Part shown: piece by piece, positions 8,901 through 15,904 of the stretch
Layout: each line of letters starts with the position of its first letter
How positions within the stretch are numbered: position 1 is the stretch's first letter
Assembly (NCBI GenBank): GCA_024277135.1
Contig: JAJRVV010000153.1
Span: 1 to 40,654 of the forward strand
From: Chloroflexota bacterium
GTDB lineage: Bacteria; Chloroflexota; Anaerolineae; Promineifilales; Promineifilaceae
Reading direction: 5' to 3'
Length of the DNA: 40,654 nucleotides
Notes under the pieces: model-generated
Seen by the model: only the letters and a program-made list of their open reading frames with translations
The model's database searches: none
Told to the model about the DNA's origin: nothing
Program-made: the position numbers and the translations under genes

Positions 8901-10509
8901 CCGCAAAGGGGGCAACTCTGTTGCCTATGGCGTCCTAGCCGTAGGATTGTTGGCCGCCATGCTCATCATCAGCCAGACGAATATGCAAATTATCCAGGCG
9001 GATATGATTTATAAACGCGCTAAGCCGTTTGATGAACAGGCGACGCGCTCGCAAAACCTGGAATTGTGGGAAACGGCCGTCGCCATCTATGAAGAAACGC
9101 TTGACCGCACCCCCAAAGAGGACTTTTATTACCTCTTCTTAGGCCGGGCTTACCTGGAAGAGGCCACCGCCATGACCGACCCGGCCGAACAGCGCGGCTT
9201 GCTGCAAAAGGCGGAAGAGCGGCTGTTGGAGGCGCAAGACATCAATCCGTTGAACACCGATCACACGGCCAATTTGGCCCGGCTCAACACTCGCTGGGCG
9301 CAGTTAAGCGGCGATCCGGCCGAACGAGACGAACGTGTCCGCAAAGCGGAAGCGTATTACGAAGACGCGCTGGCGCTCAGTCCCCAAAATTCAATTATTC
9401 GCAACGAGTATGGTCGTCTCGTTTTCGATCTACTGCAAGATTGTGACCGTTCCATCGCTGTGTTCGAGGAATCTGTGACCATCGATCCATACTACGAAGT
9501 CACCTACTTTGCGCTGGGCGACACCTACGTCGCCTGCGCCAACAGCCTGCCCGAAGAAGACCGCGCCGAATATCTGGCAACGGCCGTTGCCAATTACCAG
9601 GAAGGGCTGGACCGCTCGCCGCGCAATGCCCGCGCCTGGGCGCAGTTGGGGCAGCTTCAGCAAAACCTGGGACAGTACGAACCGGCCGTCAATTCTTACA
9701 CCGAAGCCAAAAACTTGAACAACCGGCAGGTTCCGCCCTGGAACATGGATTATCTCATCGCCACCGCTTATCAGGCGATGGGAAACATTCCCCTGGCGGA
9801 AGAAGCGGCCCAGCAAGCGTTATTGGCCGCGCCGCCGGAAGCGTCAGGGCAAATTCAGCAGTTTATCAGCCAGTTGACGGGGGAGACGACGGCCGTACCG
9901 CCATCTCCCACACCCTCGGCCCAAATCTTGCCGTTGGAGCAAATGAGCTTGATGATGGGGGAACGGCCTTTAACCGCCATCCCTCCCGTCGAAAGAAACA
10001 ACATCTATCAAGCGTACCCCTCCTTCGTCGTCAACCCGGCCCAGCAATACCAGGCCGTCATCACCACCGAACAGGGCCAGATTCGTCTGCTGCTCTACGC
10101 CGACGTGACCCCGATCACCGTCAACAACTTCGTTTACTTGGCGAACCAGGGCTATTACGATGGCGTCACCTTCCACCGCGTCCTGGACGGCTTCATGGCC
10201 CAGGGCGGCGATCCCACCGGAACCGGCGGCGGCAGCCCCGGCTACATGTTTGAGGACGAAGTAGACGCTGGGTTGAGCTTTGATCGCCCCGGACTGCTGG
10301 CTATGGCCAATGCCGGGCCGGGAACCAACGGCAGCCAATTCTTCATCACCCTTGCCCCCACGCCCTGGCTGGATGGCAACCACACCATTTTTGGCGAAGT
10401 GATCGAAGGCATGGAAGTGTTAAACAGCCTCACCCGCCGCGACCCGGATACCAATCCCGACTTCACCGGCGACATCATCGAGCGCATAGACATCTACGCC
10501 AGCAACTAA
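5950..10509 (+). CDS. O-antigen ligase-like membrane protein fused to TPR repeats and a C-terminal cyclophilin
   Basis: 1519 residues in one uninterrupted frame. Residues about 1-1010 are polytopic membrane sequence; the Wzy/WaaL-type core is at about 430-510, where a large loop contains IGYGPESMYVAYNRFYPPE and the conserved Arg-His segment SPDRAHNETFDALVITGGLG. A Lys/Arg-rich linker (KKRRRVKPARSRS) near residue 655 precedes a second membrane block. Residues about 1030-1316 form several TPRs. After a Pro/Ser/Thr-rich linker, residues about 1360-1517 are a cyclophilin peptidyl-prolyl isomerase: VTFHRVLDGFMAQGGDP, NGSQFFIT and LDGNHTIFGEV, with the catalytic Arg and Gln retained. The family links lipid-borne glycan to acceptors or polymerises repeat units at the outer membrane face. 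WaaL-type proteins with TPRs are known; a covalent cyclophilin tail is unusual. The neighbouring glycosyltransferases and WecA-type gene support a glycan-export role. Confidence 0.85.
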   Translation: MNSKLTIWCDRLLEMGWLSAVVAVPLFFNIHSDRVFEPDKLTLLRSIAVLMVVVWLVNTIDQISRSGWEAYKAAHQKPFWRETLFLLVSLLVAIYLVSTLFSVTPTVSWAGSYQRLQGTYTTLSYIVVFAMMVTTIHSFTQVKRVITAVIITSIPVSFYGMLQHFDLDPLPWGGNTVTRIAGHMGNAIFIAAYLIMAVPLTLARILDAFTSILSDEELAMADVIRSSIYIFALAIQLIAIFWSKSRGPWLGIFVGLFAFVLILLVSLRNAAQDRSKVAISDVGKSLLLTVGGVAGSFAIFLFIINRLVAAGSLQSLAGSMGNFVAFVAAIGIVALIIFLLMAARRGWRWLWLSWIGLAILAASWLLLFNFAEPLHERFGDNAVLGDLTAELKEWQTLPSVGRLGQLLQSESRTGTVRVLIWKGALKLIGIHEPLAFPDGRTDPYNFLRPLIGYGPESMYVAYNRFYPPELATVEARNASPDRAHNETFDALVITGGLGFLIWQALYLALFYFAFSKLDVVRSKTDRNLLVALWILGAILAAGIITTTMGLEFLGVAIPLGSILGLVAYLIYYALTARPTGGDEREPFQIDRLLMIALVAAVLAHYVEIHFGIAIAATRLHFFVYLGLIYLVGQKLPKPEPLAAATAVPEPTPRAKKRRRVKPARSRSQGQWSSALMFGLIIGLMIGILGYNFTTYTLPPDKVIASPADLLTSEIFVQSFLLNSRKDFSESPFVFLMMLMTWGLGSLVALSEMVKQRELKFPDMSGGVSLDRQRWAGGLLLLMAVGSLAFRFLNPAGPEVGSTALLGRSALLIWGMLTLWISIQLIMPDFLSTVPKWSIMLLTGIRFRILDTPQLGAVAVAMTGLLFTLPVLIAGGGWAMILIASVCLGVLYLLWHKRWQHSILPAAVMSLLSLIIGLAYAYLHANMLRSSLFFQLPQGQQLSAAAQRVLEASQSAGFLTLFYLFVFGLIFAGGFVLAWSDWPRIRKGGNSVAYGVLAVGLLAAMLIISQTNMQIIQADMIYKRAKPFDEQATRSQNLELWETAVAIYEETLDRTPKEDFYYLFLGRAYLEEATAMTDPAEQRGLLQKAEERLLEAQDINPLNTDHTANLARLNTRWAQLSGDPAERDERVRKAEAYYEDALALSPQNSIIRNEYGRLVFDLLQDCDRSIAVFEESVTIDPYYEVTYFALGDTYVACANSLPEEDRAEYLATAVANYQEGLDRSPRNARAWAQLGQLQQNLGQYEPAVNSYTEAKNLNNRQVPPWNMDYLIATAYQAMGNIPLAEEAAQQALLAAPPEASGQIQQFISQLTGETTAVPPSPTPSAQILPLEQMSLMMGERPLTAIPPVERNNIYQAYPSFVVNPAQQYQAVITTEQGQIRLLLYADVTPITVNNFVYLANQGYYDGVTFHRVLDGFMAQGGDPTGTGGGSPGYMFEDEVDAGLSFDRPGLLAMANAGPGTNGSQFFITLAPTPWLDGNHTIFGEVIEGMEVLNSLTRRDPDTNPDFTGDIIERIDIYASN

Positions 10510-10529
10510 CGGCTAATCGCCAACCGCTC

Positions 10530-11516
10530 ATGGGAATTTTCCTCTCCATCTTTTTGATCGCCCTGGTCGTCACCGGGTTTAGCACGCCGTGGGTGCGCAA
10601 ATTTGCCCTCTGGTTTGGTTTTGTCGATGCCCCGGCGGCGCGCAAACTGCACAGCACCCCCATGCCGCTGCTGGGCGGCGTGGCCATCATCCTGGGCGCA
10701 TTATTGGCCGTGCTGATTTTCTCTCGCCAACTGCCTCGTTCGGTGATGGCGGTCATGCTTGCCAGCGGCATGGTGGCGCTGGTGGGCTTGTGGGACGACC
10801 GGCGCGGCCTGCCGGCCTGGGCCAAATTGGGCGGACAAATCGCCGGGTTTGCCATTCTGACGCTGTTCGATATTCGGGTGCAGCTGCCCCTGCCGGAATG
10901 GTTAAATTATGCCATCACCCTCGTTTGGTTGATTGGCATCAGCAATGCCGTCAACTTTTTGGACAACATGGACGGCTTGAGCGTTGGCGTCAGCAGCGTA
11001 GCCGCCGCTTTTATTTTGTTGATGGGCTTGCAAAACGATCAGTTTTTGGTGTCGGCGCTGGCGGCGGCCGTGTTGGGCGCGTGCCTCGGATTTTTACGCT
11101 ACAACTTCAAGCCCGCCCAAATTTTTATGGGCGATGTGGGCGCTTTGTTCCTCGGCTTTTTGTTGGCGATTTTGGGCTTGCAGCTTCGATTTCCGGCGAA
11201 TAAAAACATCGTCACCTGGATGGTTCCGGTGTTCATCCTGGGGATGCCGATTTTTGACACGACGCTGGTGACGATTTCCCGTTTGCGGCGCGGCGTCAGC
11301 CCTAACACGGCCGGAAAAGACCACACCAGTCACCGGTTGGTGGCCATGGGGTTCAGCCAGCGGGAAGCGGTGCTGATCTTATATTTGATGGCGGGGGCGT
11401 TTGGGCTGATTGCCCTGTTTGTGACGGAAGCGACGGTGGCCGAGGGATATGGCATTGCCGTGGTGGTGACGGCCGTCGCCCTTTACGCGGTGTGGCGGCT
11501 GGAAAAATGGCGTTGA
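10530..11516 (+). CDS. Undecaprenyl-phosphate sugar-1-phosphate transferase (WecA/TagO/MraY superfamily)
   Basis: 328 residues with about ten hydrophobic segments. Diagnostic motifs: RKLHSTPMPLLGG near residue 40, GLWDDRRGLPAWAKL with the conserved Asp pair near 85-90, NAVNFLDNMDGL near 140, FMGDVGALFLGF near 199, and the HTSHRL histidine motif near 264. These match the GlcNAc/HexNAc-1-P transferase branch rather than MraY proper. The enzyme transfers a sugar phosphate from a UDP-sugar to undecaprenyl phosphate, the priming step for O-antigen, teichoic-acid-like or exopolysaccharide synthesis. It starts 20 bp after the ligase-cyclophilin gene, so it is probably cotranscribed with it. Its stop codon overlaps the -35 box of the valS promoter. 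Confidence 0.92.
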   Translation: MGIFLSIFLIALVVTGFSTPWVRKFALWFGFVDAPAARKLHSTPMPLLGGVAIILGALLAVLIFSRQLPRSVMAVMLASGMVALVGLWDDRRGLPAWAKLGGQIAGFAILTLFDIRVQLPLPEWLNYAITLVWLIGISNAVNFLDNMDGLSVGVSSVAAAFILLMGLQNDQFLVSALAAAVLGACLGFLRYNFKPAQIFMGDVGALFLGFLLAILGLQLRFPANKNIVTWMVPVFILGMPIFDTTLVTISRLRRGVSPNTAGKDHTSHRLVAMGFSQREAVLILYLMAGAFGLIALFVTEATVAEGYGIAVVVTAVALYAVWRLEKWR

Positions 11517-11542
11517 CGGCCGTTCCGTCTCCGTGCTATACT
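11513..11542 (+). promoter_or_regulatory. Sigma-70-type promoter of the valS T-box transcript
   Basis: TTGACG at 11513-11518 and TATACT at 11537-11542 are separated by 18 bp. The -35 hexamer overlaps the TGA stop of the upstream transferase gene, and a copy of the ACGGCCGT octamer lies at its edge and in the spacer. Transcription would begin near 11549, just upstream of T-box Stem I. Confidence 0.6.
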
Positions 11543-11559
11543 CCCCCCAATTAAAAACC

Positions 11560-11817
11560 ACAAAGACATTGATTGGAAGTAGTAAATGGGTCATTTGTTT
11601 ATAGAGAGTCAGAGCCACAGGCTGAAAGCGCTGACGCCGACAAACCCCATCGAAGTCGTCCATGAGTTTTTTTGTTGAAAGCGGTTCGCAATTAGACAAA
11701 AACGGTTAAGCCCGTTATCGCTTCAATTGAGTGGGGCAGTTTTGTCAAACTGCTCAACCAAGGTGGTACCGCGTGAGAGTTGGCTCTCTCGTCCTTGAGT
11801 GGATGAGAGAGCTTTTT
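11560..11817 (+). ncRNA. T-box leader (tRNA-Val sensing) controlling valS
   Basis: The conserved T-box sequence AAGGTGGTACCGCG is at 11760-11773. Its TGGT (11764-11767) is complementary to the ACCA end of a tRNA with discriminator A, as in tRNA-Val. Upstream, Stem I can be traced: AGTA near 11580 and GAA at 11652-11654 form the specifier-loop (loop E) sides, followed directly by the specifier GTC at 11655-11657, a valine codon. The arms ATGGG (11586-11590) and CCCAT close the next helix, and GTCAG/CTGAC pair distally. Uncharged tRNA-Val would stabilise the antiterminator and allow transcription of valS. The specifier matches the downstream synthetase, which supports the assignment strongly. 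Confidence 0.93.
11783..11817 (+). terminator. Intrinsic terminator of the valS T-box leader
   Basis: GCTCTCTCGTCC (11783-11794) pairs with GGATGAGAGAGC (11801-11812) with one mismatch, followed by a run of five T. It competes with the antiterminator that includes the T-box sequence just upstream. Confidence 0.88.
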
Positions 11818-11865
11818 AATTGTCAATTGTCAATTGCTAATTGTGAAGTCATTGAGGTAGCTGTT

Positions 11866-14529
11866 ATGTCTGAGATGCCTAAAGCGTACAATTTTAAAGA
11901 TACCGAAGAGCGGCTCTACACCTGGTGGTGGGAGAATGGTTGGTTCAAGCCAGAAATCAATCCCGATGGCGAGCCATTCGTCATCTCCATCCCGCCGCCG
12001 AACGTGACCGGTGCCCTGCACATGGGACACGTCATGTTCGTGGCGTTGGAAGATTTGATGATTCGCCGCGCCCGGATGCAGGGGCGGGCAGCTCTTTGGG
12101 TTCCCGGCACCGACCACGCCGGCATCGCCACCCAGTTGCAGGTGGAAAAGCAAATCCTGCGTGAGGAAAAGTTGACGCGGCAGGAGATCGGCCGTGAGGA
12201 ATTCCTGAAGCGCACCTGGACATGGAAGGAGAAGCACGGCAGTTACATTACCGGCCAACTGCGACGCCTGGGCGCTTCCTGCGACTGGGATCGGGAGCGG
12301 TTTACCCTGGATGAAGGGCTGTCCCGCGCCGTGCGCGAGGCGTTTGTGCGCATGTATCGTATGGGGCTGATTTACCAGGCGGAGTATCTGGTGAACTGGT
12401 CGCCGGGACTGCAAACGGCCGTCTCCGACCTGGAAGTGGAATACAGCGAAGAGCCGGGCCATCTCTACTACTTCAAATATCCGGTCAAAGGGGGCGGCCA
12501 TCTACCAGTAGCCACCACGCGCCCGGAAACGATATTGGGGGATACGGCCGTCGCCGTCCACCCCGACGATCCGCGCTATCAACAGTACATCGGCCAAACC
12601 GCCCTGGTTCCCATGCTCAACCGGGAAATCCCCATCATCGCCGACGAGTACGTGGACATCGAGTTTGGCACCGGCGCCCTCAAGATCACGCCGGGGCATG
12701 ATCCCAACGACTTTGAGATCGGCCAAAAACATAACCTGGCTATCGTCAACATCATGAACAAAGACGCTGCCATGAGCGATTCCGCCGGGCCGTATGCCGG
12801 GCTGGATCGGTTTAAGTGCCGGGAGCAGTTGTGGGCCGACATGACAGAGGCGGGGCTGGTCCTAAAAGTGGAAAATCACACGCTAAACGTCCCTCGCAGC
12901 CAGCGCGGCGGCGAGATCATCGAGCCGCTGGTCAGCCGCCAATGGTTTGTGAATGCGGAACCGATGGCTAAGATGGGGTTGGCGGCGGTGCACAGCGGCC
13001 GTATCCGCATCGTGCCCGACCGTTTCGTCAAGGTGTGGGACAACTGGCTGGAAAACATACGGCCGTGGTGCATCAGCCGCCAGTTGTGGTGGGGCCACCG
13101 CATCCCGGTCTGGTACTGCGACGATTGCGGCCACAAAACCGTCAGCCGCCACGATCCGGCGGCGTGTGAGTCGTGTGGCAGCGGCCGTATTCAGCAAGAC
13201 CCGGATGTGCTGGACACCTGGTTCTCCAGCGCGCTTTGGCCTTTCTCCACCCTGGGCTGGCCGGACAAAACGCCTGATCTGGCGAAATTTTACCCCACTG
13301 ACGTGATGGAAACGGGCTACGATATCCTCTTCTTCTGGGTGGCGCGGATGGTGATGACGGCGACGCTGTTCACCAACGACATCCCCTTCCACACCGTCTA
13401 TTTGCATGGATTGGTGCGGGATGGAGACGGCCGTAAAATGAGCAAATCCTTCGGCAACGTCACCGACCCGCTGGATGTGATGGCCTACTACGGCACAGAC
13501 GCCCTCCGCTTCACTCTGCTCACCGGCGGTACGCCGGGCAACGACCTCAACCTGTCCATTGACCGGGTGGCCAGCAACCGCAACTTCGCCAACAAAATTT
13601 GGAACGCGGCTCGCTTCGTCAGCCGCAGCCTGGACAAGGCGACCAAAGCAGACAAACCGGCGCAGCCCGCCTACAGCGACGCTGATGAATGGATTTTGAC
13701 CCGGTTGGCGGCCGTCATCGAAACGGCCGACCGGCTCATGGACAACTACCAATTTGGCGAAGCAGGGCGGCAGGTGTACGATTTCCTTTGGGGCGACTTT
13801 GCCGACTGGTACGTGGAATTGGCGAAGGTGCAGATGGGGCAGGGCGGGGCCGCTGCCTGGACGACGTTGTCCGTCCTACGCCGGGTGTTGGACGATTGCC
13901 TGCGCCTGCTCCATCCATTCATCCCTTTCGTCACCGAGGAGACGTGGCAGCAGCTCAAACAAGCTTTCATCGCCGCCGACCTGGGCGTCGGGCCGGCAGA
14001 AGGGTGGGCCGAGGCGCTGATCATTGCCCAATGGCCGGCGGCCGGGGAAACCTACCCGGAAGCGGCGGCTAACTTCGAGCGATTGCGGGAACTGGCGCGC
14101 GCCATCCGCGCCGCCCGCGCTAAGAATAAAGTGGAACCGGCGAAAAGGATTGCGGCCGTGCTGAGCGCGGGCGATCTGGCCCCCTTCTTCACCGCCCAAA
14201 AGCCAATTCTGGCTTTCCTGGCCCGGCTGGATGAGGCGCAGTTGAGCATTGCCGCCGACGCCGACGCCCCGGCGCAGGCTATCGCCATCGTCCTCGGCGA
14301 TCTCACCTGTTACCTGCCGCTGGCGGGCATGGTTGACCTGGACAAGGAAAAAGCGCGGCTGGAAAGAGAGTTGGCCGGACTGGAGAAGGAAATCAAACGG
14401 CTGGCTGGGCTGCTGAACGGCCCCTTTGCTGAAAAAGCGCCGGCGCATATCGTGGAAAAAGAGCGGGAGAAGCTGGCGCAAACAGAAGCCAGTTTCACCG
14501 AAGTGAAGGAGCGGCTGGCGGCGCTCTAG
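11866..14529 (+). CDS. valS: Valyl-tRNA synthetase
   Basis: 887 residues from ATG 11866, chosen because a good ribosome site (GAGGT) lies about 8 nt upstream; the frame is open further 5' but that is T-box leader. Class I synthetase features: the HIGH-type motif PNVTGALHMGHV at about residues 44-55, the CP1 editing domain with TTRPETILGDTAVAVHP, a zinc-like cluster CDDCGHKT...CESCGSG near 425-440, and GRKMSKSFGN (KMSKS) near 522. The C-terminal arm (about 823-887) is the ValRS coiled coil, including LDKEKARLERELAGLEKEIK. It attaches valine to tRNA-Val in the cytoplasm. Length is normal. It is controlled by its own promoter and T-box. Confidence 0.98.
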   Translation: MSEMPKAYNFKDTEERLYTWWWENGWFKPEINPDGEPFVISIPPPNVTGALHMGHVMFVALEDLMIRRARMQGRAALWVPGTDHAGIATQLQVEKQILREEKLTRQEIGREEFLKRTWTWKEKHGSYITGQLRRLGASCDWDRERFTLDEGLSRAVREAFVRMYRMGLIYQAEYLVNWSPGLQTAVSDLEVEYSEEPGHLYYFKYPVKGGGHLPVATTRPETILGDTAVAVHPDDPRYQQYIGQTALVPMLNREIPIIADEYVDIEFGTGALKITPGHDPNDFEIGQKHNLAIVNIMNKDAAMSDSAGPYAGLDRFKCREQLWADMTEAGLVLKVENHTLNVPRSQRGGEIIEPLVSRQWFVNAEPMAKMGLAAVHSGRIRIVPDRFVKVWDNWLENIRPWCISRQLWWGHRIPVWYCDDCGHKTVSRHDPAACESCGSGRIQQDPDVLDTWFSSALWPFSTLGWPDKTPDLAKFYPTDVMETGYDILFFWVARMVMTATLFTNDIPFHTVYLHGLVRDGDGRKMSKSFGNVTDPLDVMAYYGTDALRFTLLTGGTPGNDLNLSIDRVASNRNFANKIWNAARFVSRSLDKATKADKPAQPAYSDADEWILTRLAAVIETADRLMDNYQFGEAGRQVYDFLWGDFADWYVELAKVQMGQGGAAAWTTLSVLRRVLDDCLRLLHPFIPFVTEETWQQLKQAFIAADLGVGPAEGWAEALIIAQWPAAGETYPEAAANFERLRELARAIRAARAKNKVEPAKRIAAVLSAGDLAPFFTAQKPILAFLARLDEAQLSIAADADAPAQAIAIVLGDLTCYLPLAGMVDLDKEKARLERELAGLEKEIKRLAGLLNGPFAEKAPAHIVEKEREKLAQTEASFTEVKERLAAL

Positions 14530-14535
14530 TCACTC

Positions 14536-14567
14536 AGCCCCGTTGGGTTTTGAAACCTGATGGGGCT
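14536..14567 (+). repeat. Palindromic hairpin after valS (32 nt)
   Basis: AGCCCCGTTGGGTTT (14536-14550) and AAACCTGATGGGGCT (14553-14567) pair along all 15 positions in RNA if G-U wobbles are allowed, with a 2-nt spacer. There is no T-run after it, so it is at best a weak terminator. Size and form match the other 32-35-nt palindromes in this window. Confidence 0.65.
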
Positions 14568-14578
14568 TCTAGTACAAT
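14550..14578 (+). promoter_or_regulatory. Putative promoter of the DUF4258/YgiT operon
   Basis: TTGAAA (14550-14555) and TACAAT (14573-14578) have a 17-bp spacer and lie 19 bp before the ATG of the DUF4258 gene. The -35 box overlaps the post-valS palindrome. Confidence 0.45.
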
Positions 14579-14596
14579 GTCCTTGTTGGAATAACA

Positions 14597-14944
14597 ATGA
14601 TGGCCCAGAAAAAGCAAGACTTTATTCGGCAAAAAGCGATTGCTAACCGGAGCGATCTTGAAGGGCGACATGTTTATTGGTCACGCCATGCGATTACTGA
14701 GGCAGTTAAAGACAATCTCACCCGTTCCGAGGTGGAATAAGCCCTAGAATCATGTGAGGTCATTGAGGATTATCCAATTGAACACCGCCCTTTGCCCGAT
14801 TGTCTGGTTCTGAGCTATCTGGCGAACCAGTGGCCGCTCCACGCTGTTATTGCGGTTGATGCCGTTCATGATCGAAATTTTGTTGTCACTGTTTATCTGC
14901 CTTCTGAGGAGAAGTGGCATGATGATTGGAGAACCCGTAAATAA
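14597..14944 (+). pseudogene. DUF4258 (RelE/HicA-like) toxin gene with an in-frame stop
   Basis: Starting at ATG 14597 the frame gives 47 residues ending ...TRSEVE, then TAA at 14738-14740, and then continues in the same frame as ALESCEVIEDYPIEHRPLPD ... HAVIAVDAVHDRNFVVTVYL to TAA 14942-14944, 115 codons in all. WSRHAITEA in the first part plus IEDYP and VVTVYLP in the second form a complete DUF4258 protein, the type usually encoded beside a YgiT-type antitoxin. One substitution (for example GAA to TAA) explains the break. Known for the family: small toxin-like proteins paired with zinc-finger antitoxins. A sequencing error is the alternative. Confidence 0.75.
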
Positions 14945-15176
14945 AATTTGTCCTACTTGTGGCGGACATTTGGAGTTAGGCCGGGCGAACATCCCTTTTA
15001 TTTTTGGCGAGACAGTCGTTGTCATCAAATCGGTTCCGGCTGAGATTTGTACAAATTGCCATGAGCCGTTCCTGGCGGGTGAAGCGACTGATCGCGTTAT
15101 GTCATTGCTGCGCCAGCTTAAAATGTTGCAAAGTGAGGTTTCCGTCATTACCTACCCTGAGCCGGTGACTGTGTAG
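14919..15176 (+). CDS. YgiT/MqsA-type zinc-finger antitoxin
   Basis: 85 residues from ATG 14919 (a second ATG follows at once), with an AGGAG ribosome site about 8 nt upstream. It overlaps the end of the DUF4258 frame, as expected for a toxin-antitoxin pair. Two CxxC pairs, C11-PT-C14 and C44-TN-C47, form the zinc-binding fold typical of YgiT-type proteins, here without the long C-terminal HTH domain of MqsA. Probable role: antitoxin or co-regulator for the adjacent DUF4258 protein. With the toxin gene interrupted, this intact antitoxin may be a relic. Confidence 0.82.
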   Translation: MMIGEPVNKICPTCGGHLELGRANIPFIFGETVVVIKSVPAEICTNCHEPFLAGEATDRVMSLLRQLKMLQSEVSVITYPEPVTV

Positions 15177-15198
15177 AATCTGAAGAGCAGATGGAAAA

Positions 15199-15687
15199 AT
15201 GATCCCTGGTTCTGATGAAATGAGTTATCAAGAGTTGATGTTGCGCTTTTTGCCCCGCCCCATTGAGACGGAGGCGGATTTTGAGGCAGCGCAGCGGGAA
15301 ATTGACCGGCTGTTGGACAAGGGGGATTTGTCGCCGGGCGAGGCGGATTACCTGCACCTGTTGGGAACGCTGGTGATGGATTACGAGGCGCGGACGGAAG
15401 AAGCGGCTGATTATGATTTGCGCGGCGCGGCGTTGATTAAGGGGCTGCTTTTGCTGCATGGGTTGAAGCAGAAGGATTTGACGCCGATTTTTAAGACGAA
15501 GTCCATTGTGTCGGCGGTGTTGAATGGGAAACGGCCGTTAACCGCCAACCACATCAACCACCTGGCCGCCTTCTTCAACCTGCCGCACGGCCTCTTCTTT
15601 GAACCAGACTCATCCTCATTGTTTTATGCGACAGGCGGGTCCGCTAGAGTCATGCTCCGCGAAACCGACATACCCGATGCCGAGTGA
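15199..15687 (+). CDS. HigA-like XRE-family antitoxin / transcriptional regulator (no HigB partner seen)
   Basis: 162 residues from ATG 15199; ATG 15220 (MSYQELML) is an alternative start. The N-terminal part (ETEADFEAAQREIDRLLD ... EADYLHLLGTLVMDYE) is the helical region of large HigA-type antitoxins. Residues about 85-135 hold the XRE helix-turn-helix: LLHGLKQKDLTPIFKTKS, then VSAVLNGKRPLTANHINH. Such proteins bind operator DNA and normally neutralise a HigB RNase. No HigB-like ORF lies on either side; the upstream gene is the YgiT antitoxin. The last 10 codons are partly repeated just downstream (15722-15751). Confidence 0.8.
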   Translation: MIPGSDEMSYQELMLRFLPRPIETEADFEAAQREIDRLLDKGDLSPGEADYLHLLGTLVMDYEARTEEAADYDLRGAALIKGLLLLHGLKQKDLTPIFKTKSIVSAVLNGKRPLTANHINHLAAFFNLPHGLFFEPDSSSLFYATGGSARVMLRETDIPDAE

Positions 15688-15719
15688 GACTACAAAAGTC
15701 TTCAAGACTTTTGTAGTCT
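15687..15719. repeat. Perfect 33-nt palindrome with AGAC/GTCT ends
   Basis: AGACTACAAAAGTCTT is followed by C and then its exact reverse complement. It starts at the last base of the HigA-like stop codon. Form and size match the palindrome at 18968-19000. Confidence 0.85.
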
Positions 15720-15721
15720 GG

Positions 15722-15751
15722 CGCGAAACCGACGTGCCCGATGCCGAGTGA
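15722..15751 (+). repeat. Duplicated tail of the HigA-like gene
   Basis: 30 nt matching 15658-15687 (the last codons plus stop of the HigA-like gene) with two mismatches. The 33-nt palindrome lies between the two copies. A 23-nt exact copy of the valS 3' end (14502-14524) overlaps its end, at 15747-15769. Confidence 0.75.
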
Positions 15752-15779
15752 AGGAGCGGCTGGCGGCGCAATTATCGTA

Positions 15780-15823
15780 GGTCAAATTCGCAAATTTGAC
15801 CGCGCAATTTTACAAAATTGCGC
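15780..15823. repeat. Two adjacent perfect hairpins
   Basis: GGTCAAATT/AATTTGACC (15780-15801, 4-nt loop) is directly followed by GCGCAATTTT/AAAATTGCGC (15802-15823, 2-nt loop). GTAG before and CTAC after the pair could close them into a three-way junction. There is no obvious gene here. Confidence 0.75.
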
Positions 15824-15904
15824 TACAAATTATGATGAGGCGCAAACCTTCTCCCTGGATGTCCCCGCTGCTAAAACTGGCGTTTACACTGCGTAGTTTT
15901 TAGT

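Noticed and set aside
12883-13752. 289-codon minus-strand frame opposite valS
   Set aside because: Antisense to conserved ValRS sequence, with no domain.
14536-14567. Post-valS hairpin as a classical terminator
   Set aside because: No T-run follows, several pairs are G-U, and its design matches the palindrome family; kept as a repeat.
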